The position numbers and the translations under genes are program-made. A stretch of DNA of 64,000 nt from Aquabacterium sp. A3 (GTDB lineage Bacteria > Pseudomonadota > Gammaproteobacteria > Burkholderiales > Burkholderiaceae_C): contig NZ_JBBPEV010000002.1 in NCBI RefSeq assembly GCF_038069945.1, positions 464,644 through 528,643 of the forward strand, written 5' to 3'. Positions 43,094 to 52,529 of this stretch are shown piece by piece. Position 1 is the first letter of the stretch; each line of letters opens with the position of its first letter. Below the pieces are notes generated by a model. It was not told the origin of the DNA, ran no database searches, and saw nothing but the letters and a program-made list of their open reading frames with translations.

Positions 43094-44209
43094 ATGCCCA
43101 TCTCTCCCATTCCTGAGCTGATTGCCGAACTGGCCGCTGGTCGCATGGTCATCCTGGTGGATGAAGAAGACCGCGAAAACGAAGGCGATCTCGTCCTGGC
43201 CTCTGACCACGTCACGCCCGAGGCCATCAATTTCATGGCCCGCTTTGGCCGTGGCCTGATTTGCCTGACGCTGACGCGCGAGCGTTGCGAGCAACTGCAA
43301 CTGCCACCCATGGCGGTGCGCAACGGCACCAAGCATGGCACGGCCTTCACCGTGTCCATCGAGGCCGCTGAAGGCGTGACCACCGGCATCTCGGCGGCCG
43401 ACCGTGCCCGCACCGTGCAAGCGGCCGTGGCCCGCAACGCCCGCCCCGCCGACCTGGTTCAGCCCGGCCACATCTTCCCGCTGCAGGCGCAAGACGGCGG
43501 CGTGCTCATGCGCGCCGGCCACACCGAAGCCGGTTGTGACCTGGCCGCGATGGCGGGGCTCACGCCCTCGTCCGTGATCTGCGAGATCATGAAAGACGAT
43601 GGCACCATGGCCCGTCTGCCTGACCTGGAGGTGTTTGCCCAAGAGCACGGGCTGAAGATCGGCACCATCGCCGACCTGATCCAGTACCGCAGCCGCAACG
43701 AATCCTTGATCGAGCGCCAGGGCCGACGCACCATGCTGACGCCCGAAGGCGAGTTCGACGCCACCGTCTTCAAGGACCGCACCGGGGCCCTGCACCTGGC
43801 CCTGAGCCTGGGACAGTGGGATCGGGAAGACGAGGTGCTGGTGCGCGTGCACGAGCCCTTCTCGGTGCTGGACTGGCTGGACGCCGGCAGCCGCAGCCAC
43901 TCGTGGCCACTGCCCAAGGCCCTGGCCGCCGTGCGCGAGGCCGGTCGTGGCGTCATCGTGCTGTTGAACGTGGGCGACGACCCCGAGCGCCTGGGCGACC
44001 GCCTGCTGCCTTCGGGCCAGGCCGTGCCGCCCAAGCCACCGGCCGATTTGCGCACCTACGGGGTGGGTGCCCAGATCCTGCGCTCGCTGGCCGTGCAACG
44101 CATGCGCCTGATGGGCAACCAGCAGCGCCTGCCCTCGATGGTGGGCTTCGGGCTGGAAGTCACCGGCTTCCTGACCGCCGACGGTCAGTCGCTGGCCCCG
44201 TCACCCTGA
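43094..44209 (+). CDS. ribBA: 3,4-dihydroxy-2-butanone 4-phosphate synthase with degenerate GTP cyclohydrolase II domain
   Basis: 371 aa. Residues 1-200 are a complete RibB domain: [17 protein letters not shown], then the HTEAGCDLA box. Residues ~205-371 align with GTP cyclohydrolase II but lack the zinc-binding Cys cluster (the usual Cys-x-Gly and CxC pattern is absent), so that half is probably inactive, as in many Burkholderiales. A separate active RibA must exist elsewhere. ATG 43094 lies 4 bp past ribE. Confidence 0.93.
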   Translation: MPISPIPELIAELAAGRMVILVDEEDRENEGDLVLASDHVTPEAINFMARFGRGLICLTLTRERCEQLQLPPMAVRNGTKHGTAFTVSIEAAEGVTTGISAADRARTVQAAVARNARPADLVQPGHIFPLQAQDGGVLMRAGHTEAGCDLAAMAGLTPSSVICEIMKDDGTMARLPDLEVFAQEHGLKIGTIADLIQYRSRNESLIERQGRRTMLTPEGEFDATVFKDRTGALHLALSLGQWDREDEVLVRVHEPFSVLDWLDAGSRSHSWPLPKALAAVREAGRGVIVLLNVGDDPERLGDRLLPSGQAVPPKPPADLRTYGVGAQILRSLAVQRMRLMGNQQRLPSMVGFGLEVTGFLTADGQSLAPSP

Positions 44210-44300
44210 GTTGAGGCGCCACCACCACAGGTTGATGGTTGCGAATTGCATTGATCTGCTCTTTTTTGTTTTCTTCTTCGCTCTTTTAGGATGATTGCTC

Positions 44301-44765
44301 ATGCAAGGCGCTGACAAAGGACAAGCCGCTCGACTCGACGGCAAAGACCTGCACATCGGGATCGTGCAGGCCCGTTTCAACGACGAGATCACCGGCAAGC
44401 TGGCCGAACACTGCATCGACGAGTTGCAGAAGATGGGCGTGTCGCCCAAACACATCCAGCACGTGACCGTGCCGGGTGCGCTGGAGGTCTCCGTGGCCTT
44501 GCAGGCCATGGCCGTCACCGATCGTTACGACGCGCTGATCGCCTTGGGGTGCATCATCCGGGGTGAGACCTACCACTTCGAACTGGTGGCCAATGAGAGC
44601 GGCGCTGGCGTGACCCGCGTCAGCCTGGACCACGAGGTGCCGGTGGCCAACGCCATCCTCACCGTCGAGACCGAGGCGCAGGCCTGGGCCCGTGTCGATG
44701 AAAAAGGACGTGACGCAGCCCGCGTGGCGGTGGAGATGGCCAACCTGCTGGAAGACCTGCTGTGA
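44301..44765 (+). CDS. ribH: 6,7-dimethyl-8-ribityllumazine synthase
   Basis: 154 aa; condenses the RibD product with 3,4-dihydroxybutanone phosphate. Signatures: [21 protein letters not shown] and [17 protein letters not shown] 44301, after a TAGGATG stretch. The 91-bp gap before it is T-rich with no clear hairpin. Overlaps nusB by 4 bp. Confidence 0.96.
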   Translation: MQGADKGQAARLDGKDLHIGIVQARFNDEITGKLAEHCIDELQKMGVSPKHIQHVTVPGALEVSVALQAMAVTDRYDALIALGCIIRGETYHFELVANESGAGVTRVSLDHEVPVANAILTVETEAQAWARVDEKGRDAARVAVEMANLLEDLL

Positions 44766-45280
44766 GCGACACCATCAAGCCCAGTGCCCCACAAGGGCGT
44801 GCTGCCCGCAAGCCGGCCCCCGGTGGGCGTGACCGTGCCAAGTCCTCGCGCCGGCGTGCGCGCGAGTTCGCCCTCCAGGGCCTGTACCAGTGGCAACTGA
44901 ACCCGGGTGACGTCGGAGCGGTGGACGCCCACGTCCGCGAAGACGAGGATTTTGCCCGGTGCGACCGCGCGCACTACGATGCGCTCTTGCACGGCTGCAT
45001 CGATCAGGCGGCCGAACTGGACGCGGCCCTCATCACCTTCCTGGACCGGCCGGTGGACGAACTCTCGCCCGTCGAGCACGCGGTGCTGTGGATCGGTGCT
45101 TACGAGCTCAAGCACTGCCTGGACGTGCCTTACAAGGTGGCCATCAACGAGGCGGTCGAGCTGGCCAAGTCCTTTGGTGGCACGGACGGGCACAAGTACG
45201 TCAACGGGGTGCTGGACCACCTGGCGCCGGGTTTGAGACCCCAGGAAGTGGCCGCTGCGGGCCGCTCCGTTCGACGCTGA
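44762..45280 (+). CDS. nusB: Transcription antitermination factor NusB
   Basis: 172 aa, all-helical. It binds boxA RNA with NusE in rRNA antitermination. [18 protein letters not shown] near residues 29-46 and IDFAKSFG-like [20 protein letters not shown] near the end are the family blocks. GTG start overlapping the ribH stop (GTGA), and a Lys/Arg-rich N-terminal extension. The ribH-nusB pair is a standard bacterial arrangement. Confidence 0.96.
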   Translation: MSDTIKPSAPQGRAARKPAPGGRDRAKSSRRRAREFALQGLYQWQLNPGDVGAVDAHVREDEDFARCDRAHYDALLHGCIDQAAELDAALITFLDRPVDELSPVEHAVLWIGAYELKHCLDVPYKVAINEAVELAKSFGGTDGHKYVNGVLDHLAPGLRPQEVAAAGRSVRR

Positions 45281-45307
45281 TCGGTCAGCGAGGGCTGGTG
45301 TGAGCGG

Positions 45308-46816
45308 ATGACGAGCACAAAGCCATCGACCGTGGAGGCCTCGGCCATGAGCGAGGGCGCTGCCGACGAGGCCGACCACAGCCTCGACACCCGCCCGCTG
45401 CCACCACCCACGCCACTGATCAGCGACCACCAGGCTCCTCAAGCCTTGCCCACCATCGGGCAGATCGGGCGCTATGACCTGAAGTTCCTGATCGGGGAGG
45501 GTGGTCTGGGCACGGTGTACGCCGCCTACGATCCGGTCTTGTCGCGCCTGATCGCGGTCAAGACCCTGCACGTGGACCTGCCGCAAGACGACCTGCCGGC
45601 GTTCAACGCCATGTTTCTTCACGAGGCGCGGGCCGTGGCGAGCCTGAGCCACCCGCACATCGTCACCGTGCACGACGCCGGGGTGAGCGAGCATGGCGCC
45701 TACATCGCCATGGCCTTGCTCAAGGGCAAGGACCTTCGACAATTGTTGGCCATGGGGTGGCGCCCGACGCCCGCCCAGGCCGCCCTCATTGTTCGCCGCC
45801 TGGCCGATGCGCTGGCCTATGCCCACCAACGAGGCGTGGAGCACCGGGACATCAAGCCGGCCAATGTGTTCATGACGGGGCGCACCCAGCCGTGCATCCT
45901 TGACTTCGGCATCGCGCGCATCCGCCAAACCGAGCGCCTGGGCCCCAAAGACGACCCCGAAAGCCGCCTGCAGGAGATGGTGGGCGGATCGCCCTATTAC
46001 ATGGCGCCCGAGCAGGTTCGCCGCGAGGCCCTGGATGCGCGGGTGGACGTCTACGCCTTGGGCGTGCTGCTGCACGAGTTGCTGACCGGGCGTCGCGTTT
46101 TTGGTGGCGACAGCCTGGAGGCCATTGCCGAGGCCGTCCTCCACGCCGAGGTGCCCTCTCCGGATCAGCTCAACCCGGCGGTGCCGGCGTCCTTGTCCGA
46201 CATCGTCATGCGGGCCATGCACCGAGACCCCGGTCAGCGCATCCGCTCGGCCCGGCGGCTGGCACAAGAGCTGCGCGCATGGCTGGTGGTGCAAGATGAA
46301 GCGCGCCGCGTGTCGCGAGCCCAGCCGCCGGTCGCCGCCGACGGGGGGCGCGCCCGCAGGGGCCTGGGCTGGCTGGCAGGGGCAGGCTGGGCCATGGCCC
46401 TGCTGGGCCTGGGCTGGGGATGGTGGCAGCACCACACCGACCAGAGCAGCCTGGCCGAGGCGCAGCCACTGACACAGGCGCAGACGCAGACACCGGCGCA
46501 GACTCAGGGGCAAACGCAGGAACCTGTCCCGCCGCCATCGGCCCCCACCAGCCTGGCGCCTGACGAGGAGCCACAAACCACGCCGCCGCCCGCTGTGGAG
46601 GCACCGGTGACGACCGGACGTGTGCGCCTGGCCGTCAGTCCCTGGGGTGAGATCTGGGTGAATGGCGTGTTCCAGGGGGTGACACCGCCGCTCAACCAAC
46701 TGGAGCTGCCGGCGGGCGAGCATGAAATTCTGGTGCGCAATGGCGCCTCACCCGACCGACGCGTTCGCATCACCGTGGAAGCGGGGCAAACCGTGCGCAT
46801 CCAGCATCAGTTCTGA
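45308..46816 (+). CDS. Membrane-bound PknB-type serine/threonine kinase with PEGA domain
   Basis: 502 aa. The Hanks kinase domain spans ~55-320 with the G-loop GEGGLGTVY (63-71), ATP-binding K85, catalytic HRDIKPAN (179-186) and DFG (199-201), all intact. One transmembrane helix (~357-375) follows, then a Gln/Thr/Pro-rich spacer and a C-terminal PEGA-like domain (~425-502; WGEIWVNGVFQGVTPP) that should face the periplasm. PEGA domains bind surface or cell-wall ligands. It is followed 26 bp later by a TssQ-like lipoprotein, so a signalling unit with that protein is likely. No phosphatase or T6SS gene is nearby. Confidence 0.92.
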   Translation: MTSTKPSTVEASAMSEGAADEADHSLDTRPLPPPTPLISDHQAPQALPTIGQIGRYDLKFLIGEGGLGTVYAAYDPVLSRLIAVKTLHVDLPQDDLPAFNAMFLHEARAVASLSHPHIVTVHDAGVSEHGAYIAMALLKGKDLRQLLAMGWRPTPAQAALIVRRLADALAYAHQRGVEHRDIKPANVFMTGRTQPCILDFGIARIRQTERLGPKDDPESRLQEMVGGSPYYMAPEQVRREALDARVDVYALGVLLHELLTGRRVFGGDSLEAIAEAVLHAEVPSPDQLNPAVPASLSDIVMRAMHRDPGQRIRSARRLAQELRAWLVVQDEARRVSRAQPPVAADGGRARRGLGWLAGAGWAMALLGLGWGWWQHHTDQSSLAEAQPLTQAQTQTPAQTQGQTQEPVPPPSAPTSLAPDEEPQTTPPPAVEAPVTTGRVRLAVSPWGEIWVNGVFQGVTPPLNQLELPAGEHEILVRNGASPDRRVRITVEAGQTVRIQHQF

Positions 46817-46842
46817 ACCCCCACAGAAAGGAAACCCAGTCC

Positions 46843-47343
46843 ATGACCGTGACGCCGACCTGGATTCCCGCCCTGCGCCTGGGTGTGGCCGCCGCCGTGG
46901 TGTGCAGCCTGTCTGCGTGTGGCGTGCTCTCCGAGCGCCCATCGACCACGGGGCGCCCTGCGGCGCCTGTGGTCACGGCACCCACCCAAGGGTCTTCAGG
47001 CGCGCCTGCCTCGCCCACCGAGTTGCCCGTGGCACCGCCAGATTCGGCAGATCGGGCCCAGGCGGCCTTGCAGCAGGGCCTGCAGGCTTATCGCGATGGC
47101 AAGTACACGCTGTCAGAGGCCCAGTTGCGCATCGCCGTCAAAGAGGGGCTGGACGATGGCGCCGACCTGGCCAATGCCCACAAGCACCTGGCGTTCATCT
47201 ACTGCACCACCCAGCGCCAGGCCTTGTGCTCTGAATCGTTTCGCTCGGCCAGGCGCGCCGACCCCAGCTTCAAGCTGACGCGGGCAGAGGCCGGGCACCC
47301 GATGTGGGGCAAGGTCTACCGGCGTGCCTTGCGCATCAAGTGA
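46843..47343 (+). CDS. TssQ-like lipoprotein with TPR-type helices
   Basis: 166 aa. Lipoprotein signal with lipobox LSAC; the lipidated residue would be C26. A Pro/Thr-rich spacer precedes a helical domain (~70-150: AALQQGLQAYRDGKYTLSEA, then HKHLAFIYCTTQRQALCSES) with two conserved Cys. This pattern matches the T6SS-associated TssQ family of Burkholderiales. RBS AAAGGAAA. Encoded beside a PEGA-type kinase rather than a T6SS cluster, so the T6SS link is unproven here. The stop is 8 bp from the convergent ppx. Confidence 0.7.
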   Translation: MTVTPTWIPALRLGVAAAVVCSLSACGVLSERPSTTGRPAAPVVTAPTQGSSGAPASPTELPVAPPDSADRAQAALQQGLQAYRDGKYTLSEAQLRIAVKEGLDDGADLANAHKHLAFIYCTTQRQALCSESFRSARRADPSFKLTRAEAGHPMWGKVYRRALRIK

Positions 47344-47350
47344 GGCGGGT

Positions 47351-48910
47351 TCAGCCCAGCACCACGTCGATCCGCCGCTGAGCTTGGGCCTGCCAGCGCC
47401 GGCAGTCTTCGTGCAGCAGGTGCAGCGTTCGGGGATGGTCTTGCGCCCAGCGCTCTGACAGCAGCAACTGCGTGCGTCCGCGACTGGTGCGCAGCTCGGC
47501 CACCCGGCCGGGCAGGTCGATGCGTGCGTGGTGCAGGATGATGGCCACGCGCAGGCACAGCACCTGGGTCATCAACACGTGGTCGTGCAGGTGCTCGGCC
47601 AGTTTGATCAGCTCACCACGTTGCCCCAGCGCCAGCACCGCCAGCCGGCGCAGTTGCGATTGCGAGAACCCGGGCGCGTCCACATGGCCCAGCAGGTAGG
47701 CGCTGTGTCGATGGTGGTCGTGGTGCGACACCATCATGCCGATTTCGTGCAGCAAGGCGGCCCAGCCCAGTTCTCGCCATTCTTCGCCGTCAGCGCGTCC
47801 CACGTGAGAGGCCACGCCTCGCCACAGCGACAGCGCCCGCGTTCGCACCCGGTCTGCGTGGGTGGTGTCCACGCGAAAGCGCTGCTGCAGTTCGCGCACC
47901 GACAGGTCGCGCGGGTCGGGCAGGCGGTGGTTGCGTGCGGCTTCCAGGCGCTCTTCCAGGTCGAAGATGACCCCCTGACGCAGCGCACCTTTGGCCGGGC
48001 GCAGCACCTCGATGCCGAAGTGCAGCAACAGGGTGTAGAGGATGGACAGCCCGCCACCCAGCACCGCCTTGCGGTCGGCTTTCAGCCCCGGCAGTTGCAG
48101 GTCGTCGATCGAGCCGGCATCGATGCAGCGCTCAATGCACCAGCGCAGCGCTGCCGGCGTGATGCACCCATCGGTGATGCCCGAGGCCGCCAGGATCTGG
48201 GAGACCGCGCCCACCGTGCCCGATGAGCCCAGGGCCTCGCGCCACTGCTCACGGTTGAACGCCGTCAGGGCCTCTTCGAACTCGGCGCCCGCAGCGATCT
48301 GCGCGGCGCGAAAGCCCGCAGCGGTGTAACGTCCCCCCGGGAAATGTTGCAGTGACAGGCTGACCGAGCCCACCCCAAACGATTCGACCTGCCGGGCTTG
48401 CCGGCCTTGGCCCAGGATCATCTCGGTGGAGCGCCCACCAATGTCGATGACCAGGCGTGGCAGTTCGCTGGGCTGCAGCCGCGACACGCCCTGGTAGATG
48501 AGGCGGGCCTCTTCCCGGCCGGCAATCACTTCGATGGGGTGGCCCAGCACCAGGTTGGCACGCATCAGGAAGGCGTCCCGGTTGCGGGCCTCGCGCAGGG
48601 TTTGGGTGGCCACGGCCCGCACCTGCCACGGCGCAAAGCCACGCAGCCGCTGGGCGAAACGCGCCAGGCAGGCCAGCCCTCGCTGGGTGGCCTCTTCGGT
48701 CAGTTGCCCATGGGCATCCAAGCCGCCACCCAGGCGCACGGTTTCCTTGAGGTAGTCCACCCGCTTGTAGCGGCCTTTGTGAACTTCGGCGATTTCCAGG
48801 CGAAAGCTGTTGGAGCCGATGTCGATGGCGGCCAGCATCGAGGGGAAGCGACTGGCCGGCGTGAGCCCGGCCTGGGCCTTGCTAGCAGTGACTGAGAGCT
48901 GTTTGTCCAT
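47351..48910 (-). CDS. ppx: Exopolyphosphatase / guanosine pentaphosphate phosphatase
   Basis: 519 aa of the Ppx/GppA family, which hydrolyses polyphosphate or pppGpp. The N-terminal ASKHA-type phosphate loop AIDIGSNSFRLEI (28-40), the IDIGGRSTEMILG second phosphate motif and the C-terminal HD-like domain (LLHEIGMMVSHHDHHRHS) are present. Ppx and GppA cannot be separated by these motifs alone. A 25-residue N-terminal extension precedes the usual start. Not next to ppk. Confidence 0.9.
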   Translation of the reverse strand: MDKQLSVTASKAQAGLTPASRFPSMLAAIDIGSNSFRLEIAEVHKGRYKRVDYLKETVRLGGGLDAHGQLTEEATQRGLACLARFAQRLRGFAPWQVRAVATQTLREARNRDAFLMRANLVLGHPIEVIAGREEARLIYQGVSRLQPSELPRLVIDIGGRSTEMILGQGRQARQVESFGVGSVSLSLQHFPGGRYTAAGFRAAQIAAGAEFEEALTAFNREQWREALGSSGTVGAVSQILAASGITDGCITPAALRWCIERCIDAGSIDDLQLPGLKADRKAVLGGGLSILYTLLLHFGIEVLRPAKGALRQGVIFDLEERLEAARNHRLPDPRDLSVRELQQRFRVDTTHADRVRTRALSLWRGVASHVGRADGEEWRELGWAALLHEIGMMVSHHDHHRHSAYLLGHVDAPGFSQSQLRRLAVLALGQRGELIKLAEHLHDHVLMTQVLCLRVAIILHHARIDLPGRVAELRTSRGRTQLLLSERWAQDHPRTLHLLHEDCRRWQAQAQRRIDVVLG

Positions 48911-49023
48911 GGGGCTATTGTCCCTCCATCCCGAGTGGCTTCCGTGACAGTGGTGGCCTTGGCGGTGGTGGGCGGGCGACAGCGCTGCGAGCCTGTGTTG
49001 ACAGCATTGATAAGATCGATCGC

Positions 49024-49887
49024 ATGACCCTGACCTATATCCTGATCGCCACCCTGGTGGGTGGCGTGGTGTCCGTGCTGCTGGCCGCAGCCCTCACTGC
49101 ACCGATGCTGGCCGTGCTCGTGCGCCATCTGGTCAGCCTGTCTACCGGGGTCTTGCTGGGCACGGCCCTGCTGCACGTGCTGCCCGAGGCGTTCGAGTCG
49201 CACGCCTCGCCGCACGCCTTGTTCCTGACCCTGCTGGGCGGGCTGCTGTTTTTCTTTTTGCTGGAGAAGGCCGAGCTGTACCGGCATGGCCACCACCACG
49301 AACACGACGATCACCACCACCACCATGGTTTCGACAAGGAGCAAGCCGGACGGGGTGGCTGGAGCGTGCTGGTGGGCGACAGCATCCACAACTTCTGCGA
49401 TGGGGTGCTGATCGCCGGGGCCTTTCTGGTCGATCCCGGGGTGGGGCTGTTCACGGCGCTGGCCATCATCGCCCACGAGATCCCGCAGGAGGTGGGCGAC
49501 TACATCGTGCTCATCAACGCGGGGTTTTCCAAAGGCAAGGCCCTGTTGTTCAATGCCTTGTCGGGCCTGGCCGCAGTGGCGGGGGGCGTACTGGGCTACT
49601 TTTTGCTGGGCCCGTGGCAAGAATTGCTGCCTTACCTGATGGTGGTGGCCGCCAGCAGCTTTGTGTACGTGGCGGTGGCCGACCTCATCCCGCAATTGCA
49701 AAAGCGCCTGAACCTGAAGGACACGGTGCTGCAGGTGGTGTGGCTGGGTGTGGGGCTGGGTGTGATTGCCTTGCTGGTGGGCGGGCATGACCACGCATCG
49801 CACGACCACGCCGGTGACCATGGGCACGACCACGGCGAGGAGCACGCCTTACCCGATAGCGCAGCCTCAGGCGCGGGCACGCCCTGA
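49024..49887 (+). CDS. ZIP-family metal transporter
   Basis: 287 aa with 7-8 membrane helices. The His-rich cytoplasmic loop is at residues 88-101 and another His-rich tail at ~252-272. Metal-path motifs HNFCDG (122-127) and HEIPQE (151-156) correspond to the binding residues of ZIP helices IV and V. It probably imports zinc or iron, or possibly manganese. Its end overlaps the convergent EamA gene by 21 bp. Confidence 0.93.
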   Translation: MTLTYILIATLVGGVVSVLLAAALTAPMLAVLVRHLVSLSTGVLLGTALLHVLPEAFESHASPHALFLTLLGGLLFFFLLEKAELYRHGHHHEHDDHHHHHGFDKEQAGRGGWSVLVGDSIHNFCDGVLIAGAFLVDPGVGLFTALAIIAHEIPQEVGDYIVLINAGFSKGKALLFNALSGLAAVAGGVLGYFLLGPWQELLPYLMVVAASSFVYVAVADLIPQLQKRLNLKDTVLQVVWLGVGLGVIALLVGGHDHASHDHAGDHGHDHGEEHALPDSAASGAGTP

Positions 49888-50745
49888 GCGCAAGCGGGTG
49901 GCCGTCACGCCGGCCGCCACGATGAGGCCCGTGCCGACCACCGCCAGGGCGTCCACCGGGTCGTCAAACAGCAGCACGCCCAGCACAAAGGCGTGTGCGA
50001 TGCCGAGGTACTGCAGGCTGGCCATGGCCAGCGCCTCGCCGCGTGCATAAGCGCGTGTCATGAGCAACTGCGCCAGGGTGGCAAACACGCCCAGGCCGAT
50101 CAGCCACACCCAGGTCAGCCCCTGGGGCAGGCGCCAGGCGTGCAGCCCCGACTGGCTCATGACCAGGCTGATGAGCAAGCCGGCCACCGTGCCGAACACC
50201 GAAAAGTAAAACACCACGCGGTACTCTGGCTCGCCTGCGCGGCCCAACTGCATCACCTGCAGGTAAGCCCAGGCCGCCAGCATGCCTGAGGCCAGGCCCA
50301 TGAGGCCTTCCAGCCATTGGTCGGCCGCCAGGGTGGGGCGCAGCACCAGGGCCACGCCCATGAAGCCGATGGCGATGGCCAGCAACAGGGGGCGAGGCAC
50401 GGGGGTGGGGGATTGCCCCCGCCATCGCAGCCAGGCGGTTTGCAGCACGAAGAACACCGCCATCCACACCGACGAGGTGTAGTTGAAGGTGACGGCCGTG
50501 CCCAGCGGCAGCTTGGCGATGGCGTAGAACCACAGGCTCAAGGCCACCACGCCGGCAAACCCTCGCCAGAAGTGCATGGCCGGTACGCGGGTCCGCAAGG
50601 GCAGGCCCCGCCCCCAGGCCAGCGCCCCGATGAACAGCACCCCCACCAGCCCCCGAAAGAACACCACCTCGGCGGTGGAGACCTGGGCAGAAGCCAGCTT
50701 GACGCACACCCCCATCGCTGCGAACAGCAAGGTGGCCAGCACCAT
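49867..50745 (-). CDS. EamA/DMT-family membrane transporter
   Basis: 292 aa, about ten hydrophobic helices in two EamA repeats (first ~2-130 with FFRGLVGVLFIGAL, second ~140-285 with AWAYLQVMQL and QYLGIAHAFVLGVLLF). Metabolite exporter; the substrate cannot be told. It starts 28 bp past the Rieske gene on the same strand, so the pair may be an operon. ATG 50745. Confidence 0.88.
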   Translation of the reverse strand: MVLATLLFAAMGVCVKLASAQVSTAEVVFFRGLVGVLFIGALAWGRGLPLRTRVPAMHFWRGFAGVVALSLWFYAIAKLPLGTAVTFNYTSSVWMAVFFVLQTAWLRWRGQSPTPVPRPLLLAIAIGFMGVALVLRPTLAADQWLEGLMGLASGMLAAWAYLQVMQLGRAGEPEYRVVFYFSVFGTVAGLLISLVMSQSGLHAWRLPQGLTWVWLIGLGVFATLAQLLMTRAYARGEALAMASLQYLGIAHAFVLGVLLFDDPVDALAVVGTGLIVAAGVTATRLRSGRARA

Positions 50746-50773
50746 CAGCAGGGCGGGGGAGGTGCGCAGACGC

Positions 50774-51898
50774 TCAGTCCTTGAAGGTCATCACGCGGCG
50801 GTACCACTCGTGGAAGTGCTGCATGCCGTCTTCCATGGGGCTTTGGTAGGGACCGACCTCGTTGTCGCCACGGGCCATCAGGGCGCGACGACCGGCGTCC
50901 ATGCGCTCGGCGATCTCGTCGTCCTCGATGCAGGTCTCCATGTAGGCCGCACGCTGGGCTTCGACGAACTCGCGCTCGAAGGCCGCGATCTCTTCGGGGT
51001 AGTAGAACTCCACCACGTTGAGGGTTTTTTGCGGGCCCTGCGGGTACATGTTCGAGACCACCAGCACGTGCGGATACCACTCCACCATCATCGTGGGGTA
51101 GTAGGTCAGCCACACCGCGCCTTGCGAGGGCTTCTCGCCACCGCGGTAGTTCATCAGCACTTCGCGCCACTTCTTGTAGACGTCAGAGCCCGGCTTGTCA
51201 AAGCCCTTGGCCACGCCCACCGTCTGCACGGAGTACTCGTCGGCCATGTCCCAGCGCAGGTCGTCACAGGTCACGAAGTTGCCCAGCCCGGGGTGGAAGG
51301 GGCCGACGTGGTAGTCCTCCAGGTAGACCTCGATGAAGGTCTTCCAGTTGTACTCGCACGTGTGCAACTCGACGTGGTCCAGCACGTAGCCGCTGAAATC
51401 CAGGTCGCCGCCGGGCTTGAAGCGCGCGTCGATGCCGGCCAGGTCGCGGGCGATGTCTCGGCCGTTGTCCTCGAACAGCAGACCGTTCCAGTCGCGAACC
51501 TTGTAGTTGTTCAGGTTCAGGCAGGGGTCGTGGTCGAAGTGCGGCGCGCCGATCAGCTCGCCTTGGTGCGAGTACGTCCAGCGGTGCAGTGGGCACACGA
51601 TGTTGTGCCGGGAGTTGCCGCGACCCTTGAGCATGATGGCCTGCCGGTGACGGCAGACGTTGGAGATCAGCTCGATGCCTTGGGGCGTGCGCACCAGCAC
51701 ACGGCCTTCCTGTTCCTGGGGCAGGGCATAGTAGTCACCCACCTCGGGCACGCTCAGCGCGTGGCCGAGGTAGCGAGGTCCGGACTGAAAGATGCGTTTT
51801 TGCTCCTCCTTGTACAGTTGTTCGTCAAAGTAGACATGTACGGGCAGCTGTGTGGTGCTGCGGCGAAGAGCATTGAGCGCAGGACTCAGGTCGGACAT
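50774..51898 (-). CDS. Rieske non-haem iron oxygenase, alpha-subunit type
   Basis: 374 aa. The Rieske [2Fe-2S] ligands are C82-R-H84 and C102-PL-H105. The catalytic mononuclear iron domain contains EVYLEDYHVGPFHPGL, which gives the two His of the 2-His-1-carboxylate site. It resembles the choline-monooxygenase/ring-hydroxylating group. No reductase or beta subunit is encoded beside it, so it must use a partner from elsewhere. ATG 51898 is preferred to 51916. Substrate unknown. Confidence 0.9.
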   Translation of the reverse strand: MSDLSPALNALRRSTTQLPVHVYFDEQLYKEEQKRIFQSGPRYLGHALSVPEVGDYYALPQEQEGRVLVRTPQGIELISNVCRHRQAIMLKGRGNSRHNIVCPLHRWTYSHQGELIGAPHFDHDPCLNLNNYKVRDWNGLLFEDNGRDIARDLAGIDARFKPGGDLDFSGYVLDHVELHTCEYNWKTFIEVYLEDYHVGPFHPGLGNFVTCDDLRWDMADEYSVQTVGVAKGFDKPGSDVYKKWREVLMNYRGGEKPSQGAVWLTYYPTMMVEWYPHVLVVSNMYPQGPQKTLNVVEFYYPEEIAAFEREFVEAQRAAYMETCIEDDEIAERMDAGRRALMARGDNEVGPYQSPMEDGMQHFHEWYRRVMTFKD

Positions 51899-52256
51899 GA
51901 TCCCCAGGTTCTCCAAAAACCAATGTCAACCCCCTTGCGGCCGGCCTGGCGTGAGGATGGGCTCGGTGCGCAAGGACTGGGATCCCCGGGCCACGCAGGC
52001 GCGGGGGGCGGCAACCCGGTCGTGACCACATCGCCAGCCGCCCTGAGCCTGGGGCAGAGCTGGTGTACGCGGGCACCACGGGAGGGGGCGATTGTACCCT
52101 TGGGGGGCTCGCCGGGGGGAAACCCGACCCGGCTTTGCTGGATTGCGGCCCCCGGAAGGGGTGGGGCCTTCTCGTGGGCCCGCAGCGTGGCGCCAATAGA
52201 ATACGCGTTTGCGCGCAACGCCGGCTGGCCGGCCTCGTCATCCTCTCTTGTCGCAC
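51899..52256. promoter_or_regulatory. 358-bp divergent gap between Rieske gene and xseB
   Basis: Divergent promoter region. On the plus strand a TAGAAT (52197-52202) 55 bp before xseB could be a -10, but its -35 is poor. The rest is GC-rich with G/C runs and no credible gene. The frames that cross it are antisense or chance extensions. Confidence 0.4.
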
Positions 52257-52529
52257 ATGCCCCGTTCTCCCTCTGCCCGTTCACCTGCCAGCACCAGCCC
52301 GTCGCCCGCCCCGGAGCCGGACTTGCCAGCGTCCTACGAAGCGGCGCTGGCCGAGCTCGAGCAGATCGTCGCGCAGATGGAATCTGGCGCCCTGCCGCTG
52401 GACGACCTGCTGGGCCGCTACCAGCGTGGGGCCGTGCTGCTGAATTTCTGCCGTGGCCGGCTGCAGGCCGTGGAAGAGCAAGTGCGCTTGCTCGAAGAAG
52501 GCGAACTGCGCCCCTGGAACCAGGCATGA
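52257..52529 (+). CDS. xseB: Exodeoxyribonuclease VII small subunit
   Basis: 90 aa. Family core [33 protein letters not shown] and [13 protein letters not shown], after a 25-residue Ser/Pro-rich N-terminus. Partner of XseA in ssDNA degradation. ATG 52257. Overlaps ispA by 4 bp, giving the usual xseB-ispA-dxs operon. Confidence 0.93.
   Translation: MPRSPSARSPASTSPSPAPEPDLPASYEAALAELEQIVAQMESGALPLDDLLGRYQRGAVLLNFCRGRLQAVEEQVRLLEEGELRPWNQA

Noticed and set aside
44570..46723. 717-codon minus-strand open frame
   Set aside because: Antisense to ribH, nusB and the kinase, all of which have clear domains.
50576..52525. Long plus-strand open frame running into ispA
   Set aside because: It is antisense to the Rieske and EamA genes, has no family-like residues before 52526, and ispA has a proper ATGA-coupled start there.
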